Notes: generated by a model not told the origin, from the sequence alone. DNA of 64,000 nucleotides from Acidimicrobiia bacterium (GCA_029263095.1 JAJCYA010000033.1:1-64000); one strand, 5' to 3'; shown: positions 1 to 7,661, counted from the first letter of the stretch. Translations and numbers: made by a program.

Positions 1-137
1 AACGCAGTCCCCCCAGACCCCGACTCCGACAACACCTTCGTAATCGCAGCCGTCAACGTCGTCTTCCCATGATCAATATGACCCATCGTCCCCACATTCA
101 CATGAGGCTTCGACCGCTCAAACTTCTCCTTCGCCAT
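1..137 (-). CDS. tuf: Elongation factor Tu, N-terminal 45 residues (gene cut by window edge)
   Basis: The minus-strand frame from the ATG at 137 begins [20 protein letters not shown] and contains the P-loop region GHIDHGKTT, the G1 motif of EF-Tu that binds GTP. EF-Tu delivers aminoacyl-tRNA to the ribosome in the cytoplasm. An AAGGAG ribosome binding site sits just before the ATG. Only the first part of the G domain is inside the window. Two tRNA genes (Met, Thr) lie directly upstream on the same strand and may be co-transcribed with it. The identification is secure from the N-terminus alone. Confidence 0.97.
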   Translation of the reverse strand, partial: MAKEKFERSKPHVNVGTMGHIDHGKTTLTAAITKVLSESGSGGTA

Positions 138-240
138 GGGACTCTCCTTGATTGATGGCGTCTACATACTGCGTTCGGTGACTTCTAGCTTCTCGCTACG
201 CCAGGCCCGTGCCGCCCTGCGGGCAGCGCTGCCTGTCATG

Positions 241-312
241 TAGCGGCGGGTGGACTCGAACCACCGACTACCCGATTATGAGCCGGGCGCTCTACCTCTG
301 AGCTACGCCGCC
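241..312 (-). tRNA. tRNA-Met (CAT anticodon)
   Basis: On the minus strand a 72-nt cloverleaf folds with acceptor stem GGCGGCG/CGCCGCT (one G-U pair), D-arm TAGCTCAGAGGTAGAGC, anticodon loop CTCATAA, and T-arm GGTTCGAGTCC. The anticodon is CAT. The first acceptor pair is matched, and the anticodon stem lacks the three G-C pairs typical of initiator tRNA, so it is an elongator Met tRNA, or less likely a lysidine-modified Ile tRNA. The 3' CCA is not encoded. It lies between tRNA-Thr and tuf. Confidence 0.93.
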
Positions 313-377
313 CAGATCTCGGGGTGTTCGCCCCAGACCTTGACTTTGGCACGTCACTGAGGGCGCGCCGCCGCCCG

Positions 378-449
<72 letters not shown>

Positions 450-519
450 GGTGGCGAAAGAATAGTCCCATACCGGGAGCCATCCGCCAGCCCCAGAGTT
501 CCGGAGGAAGGGAACAACT

Positions 520-1248
520 TTGGGGGGACCAACGGTTCCTTCCATCATGGCGACCCAACTCTCGAAGCCCGACAGCCAGCACTTCGCATGGCTGGCACGT
601 TCCTTCGGCAGAACCGACTACCTGTTGTTGGCACCGGACGATCTGGAAGCCATTGGCCACGTGGCTCAGCACGTCCGAAAATACCCAGGCACCCACCTGT
701 TCAGACAAGGCGAGGTATCGACCAGCGCCTACGTCATCGAGGAGGGGACCGTCGAGTTGTATCGCGGCGAGAAGTCCTCATCCCGCGTCGTGGCCCGGGC
801 CGGATCCGGAGCGGTCATCGGTGACATTTCGATGTTTCGTGGCGAACCGTACGTCCAGTCGGCCAAAGCTGTCGATGCAGTCTTAGCCCTCCGTCTCGAC
901 CGCGACCTCCTGGTGCCGCTGCTTCTCGAGCGGCCCGTCATAGCACTGCGGTGGCTCGTCGCCGGACTCAGCCAGCTCGAACGAACGCAGCGCCGCGTCG
1001 TCGGCCTCATGCATAGGGCTGTGATCGAGCAGGTGGCCGGACTACTCATCGATGAGGCGGCGGAGCGTGGTGAGGTGCATTTGTCTCAAGCCGACATTGC
1101 CGGCCTGATCGGCGCCAGCCGCCAGGCCGTCAACGAGTCGATCTCGCAACTCCGCTCGATGGGAGCAGTCGAGACCGGCTATCGGAGGGTGCGGATCATC
1201 GACGCCGATATGCTCGCCCGAGCAGCAGCTGGGCCTGACAAGAGCTAG
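520..1248 (+). CDS. CRP/FNR-family transcriptional regulator
   Basis: This 242-aa protein has an N-terminal cyclic-nucleotide-binding-like beta barrel (about residues 50-140, with GEVSTSAYVIEEGTVEL and GAVIGDISMFRGEP) and a C-terminal winged helix (about 185-230). The recognition helix SRQAVNESISQLRSMG follows the CRP pattern, but Gln and Glu replace the Glu and Arg that contact DNA in E. coli CRP, which suggests a different operator. No cysteine cluster for an FNR-type Fe-S centre is present. I chose the TTG at 520 because GGAGGAAGG ends 8 nt upstream; an internal ATG at 547 is the alternative. It stands 220 bp before two membrane genes whose upstream region holds two CRP-like palindromes, so it is the probable regulator of that operon. 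The effector is unknown. Confidence 0.93.
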   Translation: MGGPTVPSIMATQLSKPDSQHFAWLARSFGRTDYLLLAPDDLEAIGHVAQHVRKYPGTHLFRQGEVSTSAYVIEEGTVELYRGEKSSSRVVARAGSGAVIGDISMFRGEPYVQSAKAVDAVLALRLDRDLLVPLLLERPVIALRWLVAGLSQLERTQRRVVGLMHRAVIEQVAGLLIDEAAERGEVHLSQADIAGLIGASRQAVNESISQLRSMGAVETGYRRVRIIDADMLARAAAGPDKS

Positions 1249-1364
1249 AAGCGGGGTCCGGCACACCTGCCAACCCACCCGATCACGTCGCACGCCGCAC
1301 CCTGAGTCGGCCTGTCTTCAAATCGTTGTCGCGTCGCGGTCCGGAACGATGACGGAGAGAACTC

Positions 1365-1401
1365 TGTCGCCCGGACGACAGACTCTGTCTAGCAGGCGAC
1401 A
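1365..1401. promoter_or_regulatory. Tandem CRP-like operators TGTCG-N6-CGACA
   Basis: Positions 1365-1380 read TGTCG, six bases, CGACA: a perfect palindrome with the geometry of a CRP site (TGTGA-N6-TCACA). The symmetry extends to TCTGTCG/CGACAGA at 1363-1382. A second copy at 1386-1401 reads TGTCT, six bases, CGACA, with one mismatch. The centres are 21 bp apart, two helical turns, so both would face the same side. They lie 68 bp upstream of the ATG at 1469 and downstream of a CRP-family gene. That this regulator binds them is inferred. Confidence 0.6.
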
Positions 1402-1468
1402 GTCTCCGACTGGATCGAGGTGACACCAGGTTGCTCACAGTGATCTCGATCCACATAGGAGGTGGGAG

Positions 1469-2401
1469 ATGACGACACGATTCGATGAGCTGACCCGTCC
1501 CAAGTCTGGGGACGACCACCGAGCGCCATCGAAGCACCGTTCCATTGGCTTCGTGCTCGCGTTTGTGGGCCTGATGCTGGCGGCGGTAACGCTGATCGCA
1601 AACATTGCGGCGGCCAATTCAGACACCGAGACCGGATCAACAGCCGCATGGTCGTTCGGTTTGACCGTTCTGGGATTCGGCACGATCAAGTTGGCCATCG
1701 GCCTGGTGCTTGTGGGCATTCTCGTTCGGCTTTGGATCCGCGTGACGGCAGTAAAGGACGCCTGCGCCAATCTCAAGCCCGCCGTCGATGCGCCTGCACC
1801 GCGCGGCACCGTCGACACCGAGTTCGGCAAGGCGACCGAGACCGCAGAGATTCCGGGACCGCTCCCGGTTCATCGCATGGCTCGGACGATGTGGTTCCCG
1901 ATGCTGGCAATGGGCTACATGCTCGTATTCGTCGGGTTCATCTTCTCGCTCATTTGGGCCGGCAAGGTGGAGGACGGCACCCAGCAGGCGATCCAGGCCT
2001 GGACTCAGGGCGTGCAGTTCCTCGGTGAGGGGATGCTGCTGGCTGGGATCTCGTTCCTGCTCGGCTCAATCCTCGCGGCCTTGCGCGACGGCGGCGGCGA
2101 CGTCCAGCGTTCGCTCGGGCTGCCCGTGCGCACGCTCAGGATGCCGGTGACCGCCAAGCTGTTTGTCGGCTTTATGGCCCTCGGCCTGATGGTCTCGATG
2201 CTCCAGTTCGTTCTGTACATCGTGGCCGCCGGGGTGAGCAATCCACAGTCCTTTGCGGCTTGGTCGGCATGGCTCGGTCCGTTCCGCGAGTTTGGTCTCG
2301 GCCTGCTTCTCACGGGCATCGTTCTGGCCCTCGTGACGATCGGGAACGTGCTGGCGTTCCAGTTCAGCCGGGTCCGCGAAATCATCACGACCGGCAAGTA
2401 G
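1469..2401 (+). CDS. Polytopic membrane protein of unknown family, paralog of the next gene
   Basis: I do not recognise the family. The 310-aa protein has about six membrane helices: two N-terminal (around 24-46 and 57-83), a soluble linker around 88-130, then four more. Its C-terminal four-helix half matches the whole of the next protein, sharing the loop signature GGG(D/E), Q-x-S-(L/V)-G, then T-L-(R/K)-MPVTAK before helix 3. Start: AGGAGGTGGGAG immediately precedes the ATG. No catalytic or metal motif is evident. It forms a two-gene operon behind the tandem CRP-like operator and converges on the tatA-aioA-aioB operon. A role as membrane partner of that oxidoreductase is possible but only suggested by position. 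Confidence 0.85.
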   Translation: MTTRFDELTRPKSGDDHRAPSKHRSIGFVLAFVGLMLAAVTLIANIAAANSDTETGSTAAWSFGLTVLGFGTIKLAIGLVLVGILVRLWIRVTAVKDACANLKPAVDAPAPRGTVDTEFGKATETAEIPGPLPVHRMARTMWFPMLAMGYMLVFVGFIFSLIWAGKVEDGTQQAIQAWTQGVQFLGEGMLLAGISFLLGSILAALRDGGGDVQRSLGLPVRTLRMPVTAKLFVGFMALGLMVSMLQFVLYIVAAGVSNPQSFAAWSAWLGPFREFGLGLLLTGIVLALVTIGNVLAFQFSRVREIITTGK

Positions 2402-2420
2402 CTGAGAGGAGAATCGAGAA

Positions 2421-3035
2421 ATGGCTACCAAGACTGAATTCGACTTCGAAGTCACCGATAGCGGCCCCGGCTACAACGGACCGCAGAAGATGGGCAACCG
2501 TCTCTGGGCCCCGATGTTCGCCATGGCGATCATGGCCTTCCCGGTGGCACTGATACTGTCCTTTGTACGTGCGTCGACCATTGCCGACGCAACCGGTCCG
2601 GCCGATATCGAGGACGCAGCCCAGCTGGGGCACCTCGTCGCAGCCTTCGGGTTCATTGGATTCCTGGGCGTGTTCTCGGCGATTTCATTTGCGATCGCCA
2701 GAATCCTCGGCCGCTTCCGCAAGGGTGGCGGCGAGATCCAGGAGTCGGTGGGCAACGAGGTCCACACTCTGAAGATGCCGGTGACCGCCAAGGTCTTCAT
2801 GCTCTTCATGATGATGGGAATGATGACGATCGGCGTCTCGGTGGTGCTGCACTTCGTGGCAGCAGGCAGCGTTGGCACCTGGAGTCTGGAGAGCGTGGCC
2901 CGATGGGGCGAAGTTCTTGAGGGATTCCGGCGCTTTGGCGTCGCGATGTACCTGTTCGGGATCGCCCTCGGACTCGGCACGATCACCCATGTGCTGCGGT
3001 TCCAGTCGATCCGGGTGGGGCAACTGGCCCGCTGA
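2421..3035 (+). CDS. Four-helix membrane protein, paralog of upstream gene
   Basis: This 204-aa protein has four predicted helices (about 37-56, 72-95, 123-146, 170-195). It aligns with the C-terminal half of its upstream neighbour, including the loop RKGGGEIQESVG and TLKMPVTAK before a strikingly Met-rich third helix (FMLFMMMGMM). One His lies in that helix end (VVLHF) and one in the C-terminal tail (ITHVLRF). The gene starts 19 bp after its neighbour with GAGAGGAGAA as ribosome binding site, so the pair is one transcript. The duplication suggests a hetero-oligomeric membrane complex. No function can be named from sequence. Confidence 0.85.
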   Translation: MATKTEFDFEVTDSGPGYNGPQKMGNRLWAPMFAMAIMAFPVALILSFVRASTIADATGPADIEDAAQLGHLVAAFGFIGFLGVFSAISFAIARILGRFRKGGGEIQESVGNEVHTLKMPVTAKVFMLFMMMGMMTIGVSVVLHFVAAGSVGTWSLESVARWGEVLEGFRRFGVAMYLFGIALGLGTITHVLRFQSIRVGQLAR

Positions 3036-3049
3036 CCGACAACGACCGT

Positions 3050-3082
3050 ACGACGGGGCCGTCCTACCGGCGGCCCCGTCGT
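3050..3082. terminator. Convergent hairpin terminator
   Basis: A perfect 12-bp stem ACGACGGGGCCG/CGGCCCCGTCGT with a 9-nt loop lies just after the stop of the membrane-protein operon and just beyond the end of tatA on the other strand. No T-run follows, as is common in high-GC genomes. It probably serves both convergent transcripts. Confidence 0.7.
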
Positions 3083-3112
3083 CGCGTCCACATCGCCAGG
3101 CCGCAAGTGTGG

Positions 3113-3280
3113 CTAGGAGTCCGGATCCTCGTCGATATCCCCCCGCGATCCGCGACGCAGCTCGCGCCCGGTCCGACCGATCGCTCGCGCCAAACCCGGC
3201 AACCGCTTCGCTCCGAACAGGAGAACGATCACGCCCAGCACGAGCAGGCTCTCTCCCACCCCAATACCAGCTGCGATCAT
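3113..3280 (-). CDS. tatA: TatA/TatE-type twin-arginine translocase component (55 aa)
   Basis: The minus-strand frame from the ATG at 3280 encodes 55 residues: a short N-terminal stretch, one membrane helix (about 8-22), the hinge FGAKRLPGLARAIG and an amphipathic helix, then an acidic tail (DIDEDPDS). This is the compact TatA/TatE plan, where F-G-x-K/R-x-L-P is the family hallmark. TatA oligomers form the pore through which folded twin-arginine substrates pass the membrane. The gene starts 14 nt after the aioA stop and so is the third gene of the aioB-aioA-tatA operon. Its first gene has a Tat signal, which supports a dedicated export partner. It is shorter than housekeeping TatA proteins (roughly 60-90 aa). 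Confidence 0.85.
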   Translation of the reverse strand: MIAAGIGVGESLLVLGVIVLLFGAKRLPGLARAIGRTGRELRRGSRGDIDEDPDS

Positions 3281-3294
3281 CGGGAAGGGCACGC

Positions 3295-5778
3295 TTAGGC
3301 CAGGTTGCGGGGTGCGAAGGACATCACCTTGGCGAAATCGGTCGATCCGAGCCGGGTGATGCGGCCTCGACCGAACTTGAATGGCTGCCTCGGATTGATT
3401 GGTGTACTTGCCGCGTCCGCCGTGATCACAGCGTTGGCCGGGGATCCGGGGTAGTGGAAATTGGCGAACACCGTTCCCGGCTGTACCTGATCGGTAACGT
3501 AGGCAACCGACGTGACGGCACCCGACGCCATCCCCTGGTCGGCCGTACGGACCCGGTCAGACTCGATCGCCACCAGATCGCCGCTGATCAAACCGAGCCG
3601 ATCTGCGTCGTCGGGATGGATTTCGATGATCGCTGCCGGGTAGCGGGCAACAGAACGTGGCTTGCGGTCGTCATCGAACATGCTCTGCCAGAGGGCGTTT
3701 AGCCGCCCGGTCAGAATCCAGAATTCATCGGAATTCGGACCGAGCAACGTGTTGCGCTCCGCCGCAGCATCGAGATCTACATGGACGAAGTTCGACTTGC
3801 CATTCGGACCCTTGAATACGAGGTCCTCATGCAGCCGCACCGTACCCACGAGCTCTCCGCCCTCGACCCTGACCGGCGTTTGAATCCCCGTTGTCCCGAG
3901 ATCGCGCAATACGTCATGCGCTCGTTCGCCGTCGGCGAGGGCCTTCTCGACCAGCTGGCTGTAGTCCTTGCGACCCGATGCCCGCGGCCCCGATTCCTCA
4001 AAAACGGCGCTCGCATCCGGCCAATCGAAGCCGTCGAAACCCATTCGCTGAGCTACCTGTGACACGGCCCACCAATCAGGCCTGGCCTCTCCGGGGGGAT
4101 CCATTATCTTTCCGTAGAGTCGCAGCCGACGTTCGGCATTGTTGCGGGTGACATCGTGCTCACCCCACGTCGCCGCCGGAAGCACCAAGTCCGCGAACTC
4201 GGTCTGATCGTTCGTGTAGATCTCGCTCTGGACAATGAACATCCCACCGGCCGCCAAGCGATCCTGGAGTTGGCCGAGCACCGTCGCAGGGTTGGCACTC
4301 GTGATCTGGGGATCGGTGCCTCGAGTCCACTGGCGTAGGAGGCTGCCCAGATGGTGAGAGGCACCACTTCCGTTCACCCAGTCGTTGCCGATCGACCACA
4401 CCATGCGCGTGTTTCCCTGGACGGTCCACCGATCGCAGTCCATATGGAGCTTCTCGCCCTCGAATTCGGTCGGAGACTTCTCGAACGGATAAGACGCACC
4501 CGAAGCACCGCCCCGCTGGTGGCCGCCCATGCGGGAGGTAGCTCGCCCCGGTCGCCCCCTGGCTCCGATCAATACGGAGAGGTTTCCCAACGCGGCCGTG
4601 TTCTCGTACTGATGTGACCAGTAGAGGCCCTTCTCGTAGAGAAGGCTCGTCTTGGGACGCTGCCCATCGAGAGGGGCGGCGAGCAGTTCGGCTGCTCGTG
4701 CCAGCTTCGAAGCACTGACTCCGGTGATCGCAGCGGCACGGTCGAGCGTGTAGTCATCAGTAGACAGGTAGCGATCGCGAAACTGCGCCCAGGTACGACC
4801 CATCAACCTCCGTCGGAAACTACCGTCCGCCGCCAGGTCGGCTTCCTCCTGGACCACGTGGTCTCGGATGAAGTCGGAATCGTCCCAGCCCCTTTCGAGG
4901 ATCTCCCTCGCAATCGCTCCGATCGCCCAGGCGTCTGTGCCCGGTTTGACCTGGAGGTGGACGCCCCCATGCTTCTCGGCGTAGGCCGATGTGAAAGTCT
5001 TGCGAGGATCCATGTGGATGATCGCTGCCCCTCCGGGAGCCATCCATTGTGTGAAGGCCACGGTCTTCGTTTCGTAGGGATCTGTCCCCACGACCAGGAG
5101 TGCGTCGGCTTCGAAGTAGTCGACGAATGCCGCCGAGAATGAGTCGACTCCGGTGTCGTCGAGCCCGGGCGTGTCGGTCCCATGAGCAGTGTTGTGATGC
5201 GGTGCGACGTTGGGCGTGCCAATCGCTCCATACGCGAACTTGGTGATCGCAAACGTGTTCTCGAAGAACTCATACGAGAAGTGCTTGAAGCCCATCGCCA
5301 GCTCGCCGTACTTCGCCACGGTGTGTGTGATCATCTGGGCAACGATCTCGATTGCGGACTCCCAGGGAATCGGCTGAAGAGTTCCGTTGACTCGCAGCAG
5401 CGGATGCTGCAGACGATCGTGGGTGAGGCCATCAGCTCGGTACAGCTTCTCCGCGAGCGTTCCCCCACGGATGCTGTGGTTCCCGCCGACATTGACGACA
5501 TCCGCATCAGGGTCGGGAAGGACGATGACATTGTGCGGCTGGTCATCGATCTCGACCACCGTGTGCATGTTGGGCGACGCCCAGCGTCCCGATAGCGGCC
5601 CGGCCGGAAAGTTGGTCCCCAAGGCGTTGTCGGCGGCGGTAGTACCCCCCTCGGTCCCGACGGGCCAGATGAACGCCTTGTAGCCGCAAGCGACCGGGCA
5701 GTATTCACAGGCGGTGGTCACAACACGAGCATCCACCGGCGGAACAGGAACACGTGAGAGTTCGGGTGTGGCCGTCAT
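3295..5778 (-). CDS. aioA: Arsenite-oxidase-family molybdopterin oxidoreductase, large subunit (AioA-like)
   Basis: This 827-aa protein carries C24-x2-C27-x3-C31 (CEYCPVACGYK), the AioA spacing that binds a [3Fe-4S] cluster, followed by DMSO-reductase-family Mo-bisMGD domains. AioA-like landmarks include DNALGTNF, YEKGLYW, RMGGHQ, ERRLRLYGKIMDPPGEA and the C-terminus KVMSFAPRNLA. It has no signal peptide and would be exported with the Tat-signalled Rieske subunit encoded just upstream (2-nt gap). The known enzyme oxidises arsenite to arsenate and passes electrons through the Rieske centre to a cytochrome. Aligned by eye with the arsenite pocket of Alcaligenes AioA (His195, Glu203, Arg419, His423), His199, Arg416 and His420 are present but the Glu appears to be Asp207. 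The substrate could therefore be arsenite or something else; iodate reductases also belong to this clade. Confidence 0.85.
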   Translation of the reverse strand: MTATPELSRVPVPPVDARVVTTACEYCPVACGYKAFIWPVGTEGGTTAADNALGTNFPAGPLSGRWASPNMHTVVEIDDQPHNVIVLPDPDADVVNVGGNHSIRGGTLAEKLYRADGLTHDRLQHPLLRVNGTLQPIPWESAIEIVAQMITHTVAKYGELAMGFKHFSYEFFENTFAITKFAYGAIGTPNVAPHHNTAHGTDTPGLDDTGVDSFSAAFVDYFEADALLVVGTDPYETKTVAFTQWMAPGGAAIIHMDPRKTFTSAYAEKHGGVHLQVKPGTDAWAIGAIAREILERGWDDSDFIRDHVVQEEADLAADGSFRRRLMGRTWAQFRDRYLSTDDYTLDRAAAITGVSASKLARAAELLAAPLDGQRPKTSLLYEKGLYWSHQYENTAALGNLSVLIGARGRPGRATSRMGGHQRGGASGASYPFEKSPTEFEGEKLHMDCDRWTVQGNTRMVWSIGNDWVNGSGASHHLGSLLRQWTRGTDPQITSANPATVLGQLQDRLAAGGMFIVQSEIYTNDQTEFADLVLPAATWGEHDVTRNNAERRLRLYGKIMDPPGEARPDWWAVSQVAQRMGFDGFDWPDASAVFEESGPRASGRKDYSQLVEKALADGERAHDVLRDLGTTGIQTPVRVEGGELVGTVRLHEDLVFKGPNGKSNFVHVDLDAAAERNTLLGPNSDEFWILTGRLNALWQSMFDDDRKPRSVARYPAAIIEIHPDDADRLGLISGDLVAIESDRVRTADQGMASGAVTSVAYVTDQVQPGTVFANFHYPGSPANAVITADAASTPINPRQPFKFGRGRITRLGSTDFAKVMSFAPRNLA

Positions 5779-5780
5779 TC

Positions 5781-6368
5781 TCAGAGTCCTTCCACTACAA
5801 CGGCATCGGCGAGGTTGTCCCTGAAGCCGTAGACGACGCCCATGGTCCCCACGGCGAAGATGTCGTCGCCGTCAACATCGAGGATGATCTGAGGAAGATC
5901 CTCCGTCGCCTGGCCTATCACGACCTGACCTCGCTTGGTCAGGTCGAAGGTCGTGAAGTGACACCCACAAGGCCCGAGCACGGCATGTTCTGAGTTGTAG
6001 CCGCCGGCCAATGGACAGCCCATATGGGTGCAGAAGGTGGAAAACGCGACAATCTCGCCGTTCTCCCCCACCCCTCCGGTCGCCGGCCTATCGAGCCAGA
6101 ACAGCGACGCGGGGGAATTCTCGGTCGGATACGAGAAGTCCACCACCGAGTGACGCGACAAATCGGAGAGTGATGCCACTTTTACCCGCGGATACAACGT
6201 GACAACGGCAGGTACGGTGCCCGGATCCTGCGATGCCGGATCGGGGACGGTGGAATCAGTCGCCTCGTCGTCTCGGGCGAGCAATGCGACGGGCACGACG
6301 ACGCCGGCCGCCGCTACCGCGCCCGAGGCAACACCCAACGCCAGGAATTCGCGTCTACTTAGCGCCAT
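5781..6368 (-). CDS. aioB: Rieske iron-sulfur subunit of arsenite-oxidase-type enzyme, Tat-exported
   Basis: This 195-aa protein begins with a twin-arginine signal (S4-R-R-E-F-L followed by a hydrophobic stretch to about residue 31). Rieske ligands are C113 and H115 (CTHMGC) and C134 and H137 (CGCH). Cys118 and Cys136 supply the disulfide that is present in most Rieske proteins but reported absent in some AioB proteins. The C-terminal pattern GQATEDLPQI and VYGFRDNL is typical of AioB. It would transfer electrons from the molybdenum subunit at the outer face of the membrane. An AAGGAGGGAGG site precedes the ATG at 6368. It heads the aioB-aioA-tatA operon, and the promoter must lie in the 100 bp shared with the divergent small membrane gene. 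Confidence 0.9.
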   Translation of the reverse strand: MALSRREFLALGVASGAVAAAGVVVPVALLARDDEATDSTVPDPASQDPGTVPAVVTLYPRVKVASLSDLSRHSVVDFSYPTENSPASLFWLDRPATGGVGENGEIVAFSTFCTHMGCPLAGGYNSEHAVLGPCGCHFTTFDLTKRGQVVIGQATEDLPQIILDVDGDDIFAVGTMGVVYGFRDNLADAVVVEGL

Positions 6369-6472
6369 CAGCGCCTCCCTCCTTGTTCTCGGTCACGCTA
6401 GACCGACCTGGGATCCTCCGCAGGCCAGCCGGCGCTCACTCGGACCTGAGGAGTAGGGGCACTTGGGCCAAC

Positions 6473-6637
6473 ATGCCGATAAGCTCCGCTCAGATGACGA
6501 CCGAACGAACCACTTCGACCGACTCGGACCTGACGCTGACCAACTTCGCGTTGTGGGGGATCGGGGCAGCGATTGGGTTCGCACTCACCTTCTGGCTCGG
6601 CTTCGGCATCATGATGGAACTCAGCCCGTTGGGCTGA
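6473..6637 (+). CDS. Very small single-helix membrane protein (54 aa, or 47 aa from the ATG at 6494)
   Basis: Two in-frame ATGs are possible. The one at 6473 follows GAGGAGTAGGGG by about 13 nt, while 6494 has no clear ribosome binding site. The product has a polar Thr/Ser-rich start, then one Gly/Phe-rich helix (NFALWGIGAAIGFALTFW) and a short tail. Nothing in it identifies a family. It is divergent from aioB, and its stop codon lies inside a strong terminator hairpin, which supports it being a real transcription unit. It might be an accessory helix of a membrane complex, but that is a guess. Confidence 0.5.
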   Translation: MPISSAQMTTERTTSTDSDLTLTNFALWGIGAAIGFALTFWLGFGIMMELSPLG

Positions 6638-6641
6638 GTTC
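6617..6641. terminator. Hairpin terminator overlapping a stop codon
   Basis: A perfect 11-bp stem GAACTCAGCCC/GGGCTGAGTTC with a 3-nt loop is followed on the plus strand by TTCCCT. It includes the stop codon (6635-6637) of the small membrane gene. A second, weaker stem CCAAACG/CGTTTGG at 6654-6679 could stop leftward transcription coming from the Rhs region. Confidence 0.7.
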
Positions 6642-6691
6642 TTCCCTGATACCCCAAACGCGGTGTCGCCGCCGTTTGGTGACGAATCGAA

Positions 6692-6720
6692 GCGGGAGCC
6701 AAGTGATCTCCCGGCCGACC
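6692..6720. repeat. Left copy of a 29-bp direct repeat bordering the Rhs island
   Basis: The 29 bases starting GCGGGAGCCAAGTGA recur at 12339-12367 in the same orientation with two mismatches. Each copy lies outside all Rhs-related sequence. In this left copy, CGGGAG/CTCCCG can pair into a short hairpin on the minus strand. The bounded segment is about 5.6 kb. No integrase or transposase lies inside, so the mechanism is open. Confidence 0.6.
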
Positions 6721-6746
6721 ACGACCGCAGTAGGGCAGGAGCCCCA

Positions 6747-7661
6747 CTATCTCATCAGCGCGATTCGCCATCCAGACGACACCGCGTCAGCCGATGAGTA
6801 CCACCGTGCGCCCATCCACGTCTCACCACTCGCTGGGTCCAAGAAGTCGGCCTGGAACCCCAGATTCGAACTGAAACTGCCGGTGCTGCTGGTGATCTGG
6901 CCGAACGGATCAAACACCCTGGTCCCATTCACCGTCCCAGTCGTGCCAAACACGTAGCTCAGGTCACCATGACGACTCAGACCCACGAGTTCGGGGGTGA
7001 ACCCATCGGACTCGGAGACCAGCCTCCCGCCCGGAGACCGCGCATACGAGAAGGTCCCATCCGAGGCCGGATCAATCAGAGTCCCCGCATACTCGAACAC
7101 CGCAGCATCCCGAACAGCAACCCGATCCAACCCGTCATAGGTGAAGCCCACGACAGAGTTGTAGTCGATGAGACGGGCCAGCGCATCAAACCCATAAGCA
7201 GTGCTCCCCGCCGAATCCAACGTTCCGCGTGGCGTGTAGGAGTACGAACCAGACGGACCAGTGATCAGACGGTTCCGCTCATCGTATGCGTAGGAATCCG
7301 TGCCGAAGGCGGTGCGGTTACCCGAATCATCCCAACCGACAGTCGTCACAGTCGCAGCAGGATCAATCCACTCGGTGAGACGACCCGCACGGTCATAGAC
7401 ATATGAATGCGGGCCCGAATCAGGATTCCCCGCCAGATTCACCACCACATCAGTCGGATTGCCATCAACGTCATACCCATAGGTATACGACGCCGTCACG
7501 CTGCTACCGGTATCAGTCAACGTGTCGTTGGTCAACCGTCCCAGATCGTCGAAGATCAAATCCCGCACCGGCTCCGAACCACCAGACCCGTAATGCACCT
7601 CATCGACCTGTGAGGCGTCATCCCACACATACGCCTGCCTGCGCCAGAAGCAAGATCTCAA
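6747..7661 (-). pseudogene. Rhs core fragment, truncated at both ends, no toxin tip
   Basis: The 304-codon frame consists of YD/RHS repeats (for example YVYDRAGRLTEWIDP, YAYDERNRLITGPSG, YTYDGLDRV-like FTYDGLDRVAVRD) that in intact proteins form the hollow Rhs cocoon. It matches the two fragments to the right almost base for base, but homology stops at about 6780 after SADAV, before the PLVFWDPDG motif that normally precedes the toxin. The last 10 or so codons are unrelated sequence. The frame opens with TTG overlapping the stop of the presumed immunity gene. No secretion or N-terminal region is present. It is best read as a remnant and possible recombination donor rather than a working effector. 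Confidence 0.8.

Noticed and set aside
2872-3702. 276-codon plus-strand open frame bridging two operons
   Set aside because: It would run through the end of a membrane gene, a terminator and antisense to tatA and aioA. Its composition is Arg/Ser-rich with no domain.
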